Shown in pieces: positions 22,525 to 31,422 of a DNA stretch of 64,000 bases (positions within the stretch are counted from its first letter, which is position 1; each line of letters starts with the position of its first letter). Under the pieces are notes generated by a model. That model was not told the DNA's origin, did not search any database, and saw nothing but the letters and a program-made list of their open reading frames with translations. A program made the position numbers and the translations under genes. The stretch lies in the NCBI GenBank assembly GCA_027475525.1, contig JAMWFC010000009.1:2212187-2276186 (forward strand). The letters run 5' to 3'. This stretch comes from Macrolepiota albuminosa (lineage: Eukaryota; Basidiomycota; Agaricomycetes; Agaricales; Agaricaceae).

Positions 22525-22615
22525 TGTTAAATTGCATGTGCCAAGGTATCCTGAGCCTGTGCCATGCTGCTGTGGCCTGCTATTTGTGTACTTAGCCTGT
22601 GTGGGATCCTATCAT
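22525..22615 (+). repeat. Dispersed repeat, copy 1
   Basis: The segment with GAGCCTGTGCCATG, GTAGCCTGC-like and GGGATCCTATCA blocks matches 61551-61640, where the same words occur in the same order with C/T and G/A differences. The identity of the repeat is unknown. Confidence 0.6.
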
Positions 22616-22739
22616 CTCCTCTCAACTGAAAAATTGACTGTCCTCAGTCACAAAAATAGTTACTGTTACTATTTTGTGACTAGTGGCCCATGCATTTCCC
22701 ATAATCTACTTATAGTCCTAGCACATGAGTTAGGTGGTC

Positions 22740-23390
22740 ACAATGTCCAAGGCATCCAGGTAGACTCAGTTGCCAGGCTTGTACATGGGGGCTGAGGTCC
22801 ATCCTCAATTATAGTACCAGGCCATGTCATTCTTCACCTTAGTGAGTGCTGTCTTTGCCTTCTCCTGCACCTGTTGCATCTAGTTGACAAACTCATTGAT
22901 AGACTTTGTTAGAATCTGACAAAGACATAAGTAATCTATAGTCTTCAGTTCAATATGATTGACTGATTATCTACCTGACACAGATGTAAGTAATCTATAG
23001 TCTAGGTAGGTGATTGTCAGTTCAAGACTATTATCTATGATGTTATATGCTACTCACCCTCAGTTCAATATGATTGACTGAGGATGCACTACTGCTAGTG
23101 TCTGTATTTATGTGAGTGAGTAACAATGGGTAGGATTGTGTCTTTGGACAAAGGTAGTGGCTACTTATTAGACAAAGCAGGTGTAGACAAAGTGGGTGAT
23201 GAGTGTGATGAGTGAAAGAGGTGACAGTAGCATTGTGGATGATGGTGCACTTTTGACATAATGGCATGGTATGCCAACAGACTTTTTCTTCAACTGCTGC
23301 ATGCATGGTTCAGAATCCACCTGGAGATGCTGAGCTATGTTGAGGAAGAACAGCAATACCTGCATAGATGAGTGGATGTGGTTCCTCAAT
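22740..23390 (-). pseudogene. Decayed Gypsy integrase fragment (element B family) with solo LTR
   Basis: The minus strand encodes remnants of the element B integrase C-terminal part: HSSMQVLLFFLN, QVDSEPCMQQLKKK, then, after the solo LTR at 22907-23279, NEFVN and QEKAKTALTKV. It corresponds to 54100-54724 in the opposite orientation, including the same solo LTR at the same site. Nearly all CpG of the intact relative (26363-27726) are TpG or CpA here. Confidence 0.8.
22907..23279 (-). repeat. Solo LTR (TGTTGG...CTAACA type), copy 1
   Basis: A 373-bp solo LTR with TGTTGGCATACC and TTCTAACA ends when read on the minus strand, flanked by GACTT at 22902-22906 and 23280-23284. The same LTR interrupts the same codon of the same gene at 54199-54571. 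Confidence 0.8.
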
Positions 23391-25190
23391 CTGTCTTCAA
23401 CACTTCCACCTGACAGGGTGCCCACAACATCACTGGAGTTCAGTTTGAGAGAATTCTTCAACTATCCCCATTTTTTGTCTATGTTTGTCAACTATGTCAT
23501 GTGGTAGCATCTTGGTGAGGAGATCAGCAGCCAAGCCTTTGGTCAGTATGTAAATAGGCCTAATTTTACCATTGTATACAGCTTGTTGAAGCCAGAACCA
23601 GTGCCTGTCTAAGTGTTTGGGGTGGCCCATGTGTTCTAATTGCTTTGAGACCAGAATGGCAGACTGATTATTGAGATTGAGCATCAGGGCTGTGGATTGT
23701 GGTGTACCTATGTCTGCAAGGAGTTTTGCAGCCAACATAGCTCGTAGCTCATTTCACTTGCTGCCACAAATTTGGCCTCTGTAGTAGAGAGTGCAACTAA
23801 GGTCTGAAGCTTGGATATCCAGCTCACAGCCCTGCCAGCTACCATGAGGACAGAACCAGTTGTTGACTTGCCATTATCTATGTTACCAACATGGTCAGCA
23901 TCAGCATACATGCTATAGGGTGAGAGAGAAGAAGCTATGGCATCTGCTGAGTACTCAATTTTGTAGTCAAGCGTGCCGCACACATATCTCATGAGGTGCT
24001 TGATGGCTTGCCAATGTCTGGGGCTGGGACAAGCATTGAAATGACATAAGACACCTATGGCATATGCTATGTCAGGCTGAGTGCACATTGTGAGGTAGAG
24101 GAGTGCATTGGTGGCCTGTATATACACTGTGCACATCTCTTTGATTTCTTCAGGTGTCTTTGGTGAGTCGGCCTTAGAGAGGGATGGACTGGAGGCAAGC
24201 AGTGTAGCTACAGCCTTAGAGTTGAGCATATTGAACCACAAGAGTATTTCAATTGCATAAGCCTTCTAGTCTATCCAGAGCTTGCATTTGGCATGGTTGC
24301 GCATCACAACAATGCCTAAAAGGCCTGTAGTAGGACCCAGATGGCACAGCTTAAAATACTGACAAAGCTTATCTATAACTTTGAGAATTGCTGATCAAGA
24401 CTTGGAAGCCAGGGTCATATCATCAATGTGTATTGGGATGATGATACAGATACCATCCCTCAGATAGACATAAACATAAGGGTCAGAGGTTATATACATA
24501 AACCCTAGTTTGACAAGCACTTGTTGAAGACACCTGTTCCAGAGATGGGTGCCTTGTTGCAGGCCATAGACTCCCTTTTCCAGCTTAGCACATGTCTCTC
24601 CATTGCCTGGTTTATGCTCGATGTCAGGAGGTACCTGCTCTGGGAACATGTCTGGAAATCTCATGTAGAGTTCAGTGTTGATTACACCATGCAGAAGTGC
24701 CAAGGAAATATCTACTGATTCAAGGTGCATGTCCTCTATTGCTGTGTGTGCAAGGACTATCTGAACTGCTGCCCAACAAGCCATTGGCACAAAAGTCTTG
24801 TTGAAATCCACTCCTAGCTGCTGACTAAAGCCCTATGCAACCACTTGTGCCTTGAAACATTCAATCATACCATCAGAAAGATGCTTAACCTTGAAAACCC
24901 AATGAGATCCAATTGTCTTCTGCCTGGCTGGTAAATAAACTGCATGCCAAATTCCATTGCTCCTCAGTGAGTTCATTTCATCAACCATTGCCTAATGCCA
25001 CTGCACAGCATTCTCCCCTGCCATTGCTTCATGATACAACTGTGGGTTTTTATCATGCACACTGACCTTGTGTGAGTGGGCTACATTCACGCACACAGCA
25101 CCAAAACCTGGGGAGTCAACACCCTGCTCTATGTAGGCACACCTGGCAAGAAGCAGAGCCTCATCAGATTTTATGTACATTCAGAAAGAG
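23391..25190 (-). pseudogene. Copia polyprotein remnant (RT and RNase H)
   Basis: The C-terminal half of a Ty1/Copia polyprotein on the minus strand, in several frames. The RT part has VDISLALLHGVIN, LEKGVYGLQQ and IPIHIDDMTL (the degenerate second catalytic block). The RNase H part has YLTMCTQPDIAYAIG, HWQAIKHLMRY, ADADHVGN, STTEAKFVAASE, LDRHWFWLQQAV and ADLLTK. The coding end at 23430 is followed by the start of a Copia LTR (TGTTGAAGACAG, reverse), cut off at about 23391 where Gypsy sequence begins. Stops and frameshifts show it is dead. Confidence 0.85.
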
Positions 25191-25289
25191 GTCCACTTCC
25201 TGCTTGCTGTGGTTGTCAATGCTCTCAATGTTGACTTCCCACAGCAGCTGCTCTATGGGCTATTCTGGGTATGGAGAAGGTGGAGGGGC

Positions 25290-25956
25290 GGCAGTAGTTT
25301 GTGCAGGAGGAGGGATTCTGGGTCAGGAGCACACCCAAATTCATCTTCACATCCATCTTCCATCTGCCTTTGCTCACTACACCTTGAACCTCCTCATAGA
25401 GGGCCTCTATAAGGGAACACCAAGGGGAGAGGATCCAGTAGGTTGAGGTCTGCAAAAGGGAGGTGCCCAACTTGGCAAGCCTGTATAGAAGCATGCTCAT
25501 GGACCAACACTCTATGCTCCTCCCTAACTTCCTTGGCACATGTGGAACACCATAAAGGGCAGCAGCTCATGCTCACCTTACCCTTGGCCCAGTCAATCTC
25601 AGGATTGTGGTCACACTGTCAGGAGAATCAAAGTATCATGTCCTGCTTTCCTAGGCTGGTAACCATAAAGACAGCATGCTCAGAATGAGTCTAGTAACAA
25701 AGGACTAAATCCACCACTGAGCAGATGGATCCAGCTTCATTGAGCATACCATCAATGTTGTGGACTGGAATAGGGTGAGAGAGAGGCCAGGCAGTAAGTT
25801 GGTGTCATTCCACATAGTTGATGTCCAGGAAGAGTCCAGTAACGCCACTGTCCAAGAGAGCCACAATGCTCCAAGTATGCTGAGTGTCAGTTGTCTCAAT
25901 CTCCACATTTAGATGCAGGGAGTTGGAAGAAGGAGTGGAGGCAACAACATAGCAAC
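25290..25956 (-). pseudogene. Decayed element-B-family protease region (left part)
   Basis: Aligns with 40800-41380 of element B, with words such as GAGGATCCARYAGGTYGAGGTC and ATCATGTCCTGCTTTCC shared, but CpG replaced by TpG/CpA. It stops at 25956, right at the AAGGG target duplication of element B, and resumes at 43254. The intact element therefore inserted into this older relative. Confidence 0.8.
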
Positions 25957-25961
25957 AAGGG

Positions 25962-26350
25962 TGTAAGGGCGACCTCCGGAGGTTGCGGCACTATCACACA
26001 ACTGGCAGAGGGAAATCCAAAGTATATTAGAGCCAGTAACGACAGTACAATCAATAACTAATCACCTGGCAGAGGGAAATCCAAAGAGAACAAGTCTAAG
26101 GATTCCTCTGCCAGTGCGGCACATCAGTACGGGGGCGGACAGGCATGGGAACGACTGTACAGTATCCAACGGCTAGCTCCGGGAGGCCGGGAGCGGCACA
26201 TCAGTACGGGGGCGGACAGGCATGGGAACGACTGTACAGTATCCAACGGCTAGCTCCGGGAGGCCGGGAGGACTCCAGGGCATGGGAAATGCTCCGGAGT
26301 TCTCCGGAAACTCCAGAAAAGGAAAGACAAGAGCGAGGAGTCCCCTGACA
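25962..26350 (-). repeat. Element B 3' LTR (389 bp)
   Basis: Runs TGTAAGGGCGACC to GTCCCCTGACA on the plus strand. It matches the other LTR apart from a few substitutions and an extra 77-bp tandem copy (26117-26193, 26194-26270). Without that copy both LTRs are 312 bp. It is related in layout and both ends to LTR-A. Confidence 0.92.
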
Positions 26351-26364
26351 TCACCCCCCCTTCT
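26351..26364 (-). promoter_or_regulatory. Element B polypurine tract
   Basis: On the minus strand AGAAGGGGGGGTGA precedes the 3' LTR directly, the expected position of the plus-strand primer for reverse transcription. Confidence 0.75.
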
Positions 26365-27726
26365 AGGGCGCGGCGTCTCGACATGCTGGGTAGAAGAACT
26401 CGCGGATGGCCTGATCCGCTAGAGAAAGGGGGTAAACTCCCTGTATGGTTCGCGGGGCCTCAGGGTGCTGGCGGTGGAAGTCCCGGGTGAGAGCCGGGGC
26501 GTGGACGTCTTCAGATGGCTCCCAGGAGATGTCTTCGATACCGTAGCCCTTCCACTTCACCTTGTACTGTAGCTTCCCATGGAATAGGTGGCTGTCCAAG
26601 ATCTTCTCCACTTCGTACTCCACCCCGCTGTCTGCTAGGACTGGCGGTGGCGGCGGCGGTGCTCGTTGCCCGGGGATGGGGTCTTCCGGGGCTGGAGAAA
26701 GCTTGACCACGTTGAAGACTGGGTGGAGTTGGCGCATGCCCGCAGGCAGCCGGAGTTGGTAGGCTAGGGGCCCCACCTGACGCTCAATGGGGTATGGCCC
26801 CAGTTGACAATGAGACAGCTTCTTTGAGGGTCGCGTGGTGGAGATGTCGGAGGCATCCAGGAATACGCGGTCTCCGGGCTTGTACTTGGGAGCTGGTGTC
26901 CGGCCCCGGTTGTAGTATCGTGCCATGTCGTCCTTTGCCTTAGTTAGCGCAGCCTTCGCCTCCTCCTGTGCCTTCTGCATGCGATCCACAAACTCGTTGA
27001 CCGATTTGTTCTCTGACCGCCGTGTGCGTGGCTCAAAACCCATTCGGGGGTGCTGCCCCATGTCAAGGAAGAAGGGTGATACCTGCATCGAGGCATGGAC
27101 ATGGTTGTTGTACTGGAATTCCGCCTCCGGCAGGAGCTCATCCCAGTCGTCCTGACGCTCGTTGCAGAATAGCCGCAGGTATTGCTCAAGCTCCTGGTTG
27201 ACACGTTTGGTCTGGCCGTCTGATTGCGGGTGGTAGGCAGTGGAGGTGTGGAGCTTCACATGCAGGAGACGGTAGAGCTCCCGGGTGAACTCCGCAACGA
27301 ACTGTGGGCCCCGGTCGGACACGTACGCATCGGAAAGACCGTGGAGTTTCCAGACATTCTTCCGGTACAGGTTAGCGGCACCCATGGCGGAGCAGGTCGT
27401 GTGGGTCGGAATGAAGTGAGCCCATTTGCCATAGAGGTCCACGACCACCAGGATAGCATCGTAGCCGTGTGCGTCCGGAAGCTCCACAATGAAGTCCATG
27501 GAGGCCACACTCCACCGTTCTGCGGGCGTCGGCAAGGAGTGCAGCTGACCGGTAGGGAGACGGCGCTGGGGCTTGGTCCGGAGGCAGAGATCACAGGTGC
27601 TGGTGTAGGAGCCTATGTATCTCGACATCTGGGGCCACCAGTAGTTCCGGGACACAAGTTCCAGTGTTTTCCAGCGCCCGGGGTGCCCGGCAATGCGGGA
27701 GTCGTGGTGTTGCTCAACAATGCGTC
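26363..27726 (-). pseudogene. pol: Element B integrase core and chromodomain
   Basis: Downstream part of the element B integrase, separated from the rest by element N. The zinc-binding HHCC finger starts right at the break and ends with CDLCLRTK. The catalytic core follows: MDFIVELPDAHGYDAILVVV (first D), YVSDRGPQF (second D) and TAYHPQSDGQTKRVNQELEQ (E). Next come QYNNHVHASMQVSPFFL and a GPYPIERQVGPLAYQLRLP module. A C-terminal chromodomain reads YEVEKILDSHLF, YKVKWKGYG, SWEPSEDV; chromodomains direct chromoviral integration to modified chromatin. The frame is open from 27726 to the stop at 26363. Decayed relatives are at 22740-23390 and 53540-55085. Confidence 0.92.
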
Positions 27727-27917
27727 TGTAACATATTATACTTAGTTAAATAATTAATATACACTTATATTAATTAATTATTATTACTCTACATACATCC
27801 TGGCTGCCTTATGTAAGGCAGCCAATTTTACTGTCATACTCGTAGTACTAGAATCGAAGATCGATCTGGTTCTGTTGGTGTGACCGTAAGGCTATCCTTA
27901 TACTTGACTTTGTTTCA
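27727..27917 (+). repeat. Element N 5' LTR (191 bp)
   Basis: TGTAACATATTATAC to ACTTTGTTTCA; TG...CA ends. It holds an 11-bp perfect inverted repeat at 27801-27824 (TGGCTGCCTTA, TG loop, TAAGGCAGCCA). Identical by eye to 38706-38896. Confidence 0.93.
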
Positions 27918-28067
27918 CTTTTTTGAACCTTTCGGGTTCAATTCTGATACTACGGACAAAGACTACGGGTCTAGACTGATAGCCTAGACTGTGATTGCAT
28001 CGAACAGTGCATCAACTTCTTTGACGCACGCTTCCGGGTAAAACGAGACGTAGCAACACTTGATTGG
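27918..28067 (+). promoter_or_regulatory. Element N leader with hairpin
   Basis: 150 nt of non-coding leader. Close to the LTR, TGAACC and GGTTCA (27924-27940) form a 6-bp stem with a 5-nt loop. Then comes TTCTGATACTACGG. The relative at 62.7 kb keeps TCTGATACTGCGG at the same distance after its TTTTCA end while the rest differs, so this word is the best primer-binding-site candidate; I could not match it to a tRNA. Confidence 0.5.
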
Positions 28068-29453
28068 ATGGAGACCAATCAATCTACTGAACCGACACGC
28101 GATGGTGAGACCATCGACCAGTCGTTGGCATATCCTCAATCTGCGGTGACTGACCCGGGTCGTCCCGGGTCAGAATATACAGAGGCCGAGCCCTCCCGGC
28201 AGCCTCAGGGAATGCCAGGAGGGACGCAATGGAGTGAAGTACGGCCGACAGCTGCGCCAAGCGGTGCAGCGAGACCAGGAGCATTTGTGGAAGACCTGGA
28301 ACAGCAGGTCGGCAGGGAGCATGAATCTCCCATGCAGACTGGGAGGTCAGGGCGGCAATCCCAGAGCAGGAGTAGTGCTCAGGGACATACCGAAGGTCGC
28401 AGACCTTCGTCGTACTTTTTGGGGAAGATGCCGAGGCATGAGGCGGGCAGTTGGAGAGTTCCAACTGAATCCACTCCCATGACGCAACGTCAGCAGGGAT
28501 CCGGAGTGCCACAGGAAACGACAATGCCTGAGCAAAGAACGCCGGCAGTACACTGGGAAGACGAAACATCCGATGACGAAGAGAGTGGACGGAGTGAGTC
28601 CACCCTGCAGGTTCAGTGTGCTATGTTATGGAAGCGGTATCCTAGCATTACAAAGGATACCACGCGTGCTCGACTGGGACTGTATGTACTGAAACACATA
28701 CGGTTGATACAGGCTAGAGGTGAAACTGTACCTCAGTTGAATACTGTTGAATACATTACATTGTACGTTCAGATTCTTGAGCTGGAAGCCCAAGCATATA
28801 TGTATCGCAAGGCAAATCGAGGATCAGCTGCCTCGACTCCAGAGGGGGCAAACTTGATTCCGAATATACCCCCGGTGGCAAAACCAGAGTTGTCTCCCCA
28901 TCTGGAAGAGGCAATAAGCAATATATATGCGCCCCAGCAAGCGGGAGAGTCTGACGAGCAGTTTGCTGCCAGGTTCGCTGCAGCACAAAGACAGAATGTA
29001 TTCAGAGGTCAACGAAGGAGACCTCTGTCGACGACGGAATCGGTGTCTACCATACCTGTGGTAGATAGTAACCTACCCGAAGCGGTGGAGCCAAGACACC
29101 CTCCCACAAAACAGGAATCAGTGGAGAATGTTCCACTGATGAATCAAGTGCCGTTGGCTGATAAGTTCGCAGAAAGAGTAGCTTATCAGCGCATGCGAAA
29201 CCAAGACATGAAGCGCCAGGGACACTCCTGGATAGATGACCAGGGAATTGTCTTCGATGGGATAACTCCCATCGATGAGATGAGAAGGCAATATGTCCAA
29301 CGGACACGACAGCCTGACACCAGGAGAGGGGAACCGCCCACGGCGGATCCGAGTCGAGCCCCTGGCAATATGTCCAACGGACACGACAGCCTGACACCAG
29401 GAGAGAGGAACCGCCCATGGCGGATCCGAGTCGAGTCCCTGGGAAGCAGGTGA
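28068..29453 (+). CDS. Element N ORF1, unknown (Gag-like N-terminal region?)
   Basis: 461 codons from ATG 28068, no recognised domain. The first ~180 residues are disordered (Pro, Gly, Gln, Glu rich) and end in an acidic patch, EDETSDDEESGRSES. A helical segment follows: ALWKRYPSITKDTTRARLG-like, LYVLKHIRLIQARGE, and VQILELEAQAYMYRKAN. The C-terminal part is QFAARFAAAQRQNVF then basic. The helical segment is conserved in decayed copies at 44823-45211 and at 62916-64000, so it is a real protein. A near-exact 77-bp duplication (29289-29442) lies just before the stop. With one copy, the frame would run to about 29587 and overlap ORF2 in the -1 frame, suggesting that ORF1 is the N-terminal part of Gag. 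Confidence 0.7.
   Translation: METNQSTEPTRDGETIDQSLAYPQSAVTDPGRPGSEYTEAEPSRQPQGMPGGTQWSEVRPTAAPSGAARPGAFVEDLEQQVGREHESPMQTGRSGRQSQSRSSAQGHTEGRRPSSYFLGKMPRHEAGSWRVPTESTPMTQRQQGSGVPQETTMPEQRTPAVHWEDETSDDEESGRSESTLQVQCAMLWKRYPSITKDTTRARLGLYVLKHIRLIQARGETVPQLNTVEYITLYVQILELEAQAYMYRKANRGSAASTPEGANLIPNIPPVAKPELSPHLEEAISNIYAPQQAGESDEQFAARFAAAQRQNVFRGQRRRPLSTTESVSTIPVVDSNLPEAVEPRHPPTKQESVENVPLMNQVPLADKFAERVAYQRMRNQDMKRQGHSWIDDQGIVFDGITPIDEMRRQYVQRTRQPDTRRGEPPTADPSRAPGNMSNGHDSLTPGERNRPWRIRVESLGSR
29289..29442 (+). repeat. 77-bp tandem duplication in ORF1 (3 mismatches)
   Basis: 29289-29365 and 29366-29442 begin CAATATGTCCAACGG and differ at three positions, all transitions. Same unit length as seven other duplications in the window. 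It changes how ORF1 ends. Confidence 0.9.
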
Positions 29454-29505
29454 TAGAAGAGCTAGGGGGACAGAGAGCCCACTGCAGTGGAATGGTACCG
29501 AGAAA

Positions 29506-31419
29506 GTGCACTATACAGGTCACCGACCTGTACGAGCATTCTCTGTGGTACCTCCAGCGGAAGGTAGAAATAAGACGCCTGGAATAACTGAGGCAACAAA
29601 GGTGTATACTGAAAATATGCACCAGCGCCTCAGTAGTATAATCGACGATGCGGTAGGCGTAGCATTGCGCCTTCCCGAAGGTATCAAGCCGCGTAAGGCG
29701 GAATCGAAACACATTCTTCCGTACAGAGGGGAGTCCAAATTCAGCGACTTGGAAAATTGGACGATGGATGTGTGCAACCATCTGGCCGCATGCCAGTATG
29801 GAGGGGATCGTCTGGATCGAGAACGTGTATTCGTTCTCCCGGAGTTCTTGGACGGACCAGCCAAAGCCTGGTTCCGTCACCATGTCTTGCACTACAATCG
29901 TGCACGACAGCAATGGACGTTTAAGGATGTAATCCTTGAATTGTATAACCGGTTTGTTAGCGCATCCACTATGCAGGATGCTCGGGAGGCGTTCATTGCA
30001 ACCTCCTACACTGAACGGTTAGGTGTTCAAGGTTTCTATGACACCTTGATAGACCACGCGCAAAATATGTCAATTTACCCAGATAACTGGGTAATGATTG
30101 ATACCTTTCTGCGGGGGATACCTGATGCAATGAGAGAGTCTCTCATTTGTGATGACGGACTATCACCCGAAGTAAATACCGTCGAGGAATTCGTAGCGCA
30201 TGCATTGCGCTACGAGCAAGCCCACAAAATAGCGCGACACTTTGGGCTACATAGCTCAAAGGTTCGATCGGCGAACAAGGCCGAGCCTCGGAAGGTAGGT
30301 ACCTTCTGGGCTCGTCGAAAGGAGATGGTGGGCAATACGAACCCGAGGTTCGTGGTAAGAGCAGCACCTCGGCAAGACCGACGCTTCCGGAGCGACCGGC
30401 CGGGGGACCGTAGGGATGCACCGGCACAGGATGCTCAGAGAGGTCCGCGCCGAGAGAGTGCTCGACCGCATCAGGCTGCTGGTGAGGCTAAATTACCGAC
30501 ACCGACTGGGCCACCGAAGTATGAAGCAGCTCGCCCTTTCGTGGCGAGTAAGTGCTTCAAATGTGGCCAGCCTGGGCATTTTGCGAATGCATGCCCAGTG
30601 GGTGGTGGAAGGCCTATGGGTAAGCCACGTGCCTATGTGCGGGCGGCCCACACTGCTATCCCGGATGCTGAAGGGATAGACTCCGGGAATGAACCTGATG
30701 TGGAAGACGATGAGGTGGAGAACCTCATACATGATGCACCAGAGGACGAAAACGCCTCTGCGGTGGAGGAGTTGTCGGATGATGAATACGTGGAAGTTGA
30801 CGTATACGACAACGATTATTACGCCCGGGAGTCAGACTCAGAGTTCATGGGAGCTCTGACGGACTACCCGGCCAGCGCATTAGACCGGCCAGTTGGAGCA
30901 GCCAATGTTAAGGTGTATAAGGTACACCTTCGCAAGGCTCCAGAAAAGCTGGTGAGACCGGTGTTGAAGCGCGAGGACAAGGAGTGCCTGGCGTCGTACG
31001 TTGAGGTGAATGGCCACAAGGCATGGACATTGTGGGATTCAGGTAGTACGACTACTGGGGTGACACCCCAGTTTTGCCAAGTGCACGATATTTCTGTTAG
31101 TGAGTTGAAGGAGCCACTACTCCTTCAATTGGGTACTGTGGGCAGCCGAGCTGCGGTACAGTTTGGTACGCAGGCGAGTATCGCCTGTGCGAAGTCGAGG
31201 ACGAAAGAGTACCTTGACGTGGCGAACTTTGACCGGTACGACATGATTATCGGCACTCCGTATATGAGGAAGCACAACGTGATGCTGAACTTCAGGAAGA
31301 ATGAGATAGTGGTAGACGGTACCACCATTCCTGCAGTGCGAGTGACCGTGGATAATGGCGATGGACGACTCCATCGACACCGCGCCACGGAGAAGAAGGT
31401 GCTAGTCAGGCGACACTGA
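29506..31419 (+). CDS. gag: Element N ORF2: Gag with zinc knuckle and aspartic protease
   Basis: About 600 residues. The first in-frame ATG is 29617; the frame is open further upstream, so it could also be entered by frameshift from ORF1. The Gag core has PYRGESKFSDLENWTMDV, LPEFLDGPAKAWFRHHV, FVSASTMQDAREAF and the FLRGIPDAMRESLI segment. A CCHC zinc knuckle, CFKCGQPGHFANAC, is near residue 350 and binds RNA. An acidic linker follows. The protease has the active-site triplet in LWDSGSTTTG and the flap and closing strand YDMIIGTPYMRKHNVML. It ends at TGA (31417-31419) followed by CTAG, and ORF3 continues in the same frame. Confidence 0.9.
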   Translation: MHYTGHRPVRAFSVVPPAEGRNKTPGITEATKVYTENMHQRLSSIIDDAVGVALRLPEGIKPRKAESKHILPYRGESKFSDLENWTMDVCNHLAACQYGGDRLDRERVFVLPEFLDGPAKAWFRHHVLHYNRARQQWTFKDVILELYNRFVSASTMQDAREAFIATSYTERLGVQGFYDTLIDHAQNMSIYPDNWVMIDTFLRGIPDAMRESLICDDGLSPEVNTVEEFVAHALRYEQAHKIARHFGLHSSKVRSANKAEPRKVGTFWARRKEMVGNTNPRFVVRAAPRQDRRFRSDRPGDRRDAPAQDAQRGPRRESARPHQAAGEAKLPTPTGPPKYEAARPFVASKCFKCGQPGHFANACPVGGGRPMGKPRAYVRAAHTAIPDAEGIDSGNEPDVEDDEVENLIHDAPEDENASAVEELSDDEYVEVDVYDNDYYARESDSEFMGALTDYPASALDRPVGAANVKVYKVHLRKAPEKLVRPVLKREDKECLASYVEVNGHKAWTLWDSGSTTTGVTPQFCQVHDISVSELKEPLLLQLGTVGSRAAVQFGTQASIACAKSRTKEYLDVANFDRYDMIIGTPYMRKHNVMLNFRKNEIVVDGTTIPAVRVTVDNGDGRLHRHRATEKKVLVRRH

Positions 31420-31422
31420 CTA
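31417..31422 (+). promoter_or_regulatory. Candidate stop-codon readthrough site TGA-CTA
   Basis: The Gag-protease frame ends CAC TGA CTA GAC and the next frame is the same one, open to 35355. UGA followed by CUA is the best-known leaky stop context in eukaryotes. Readthrough would give a Gag-Pol fusion in the right order. Confidence 0.6.
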
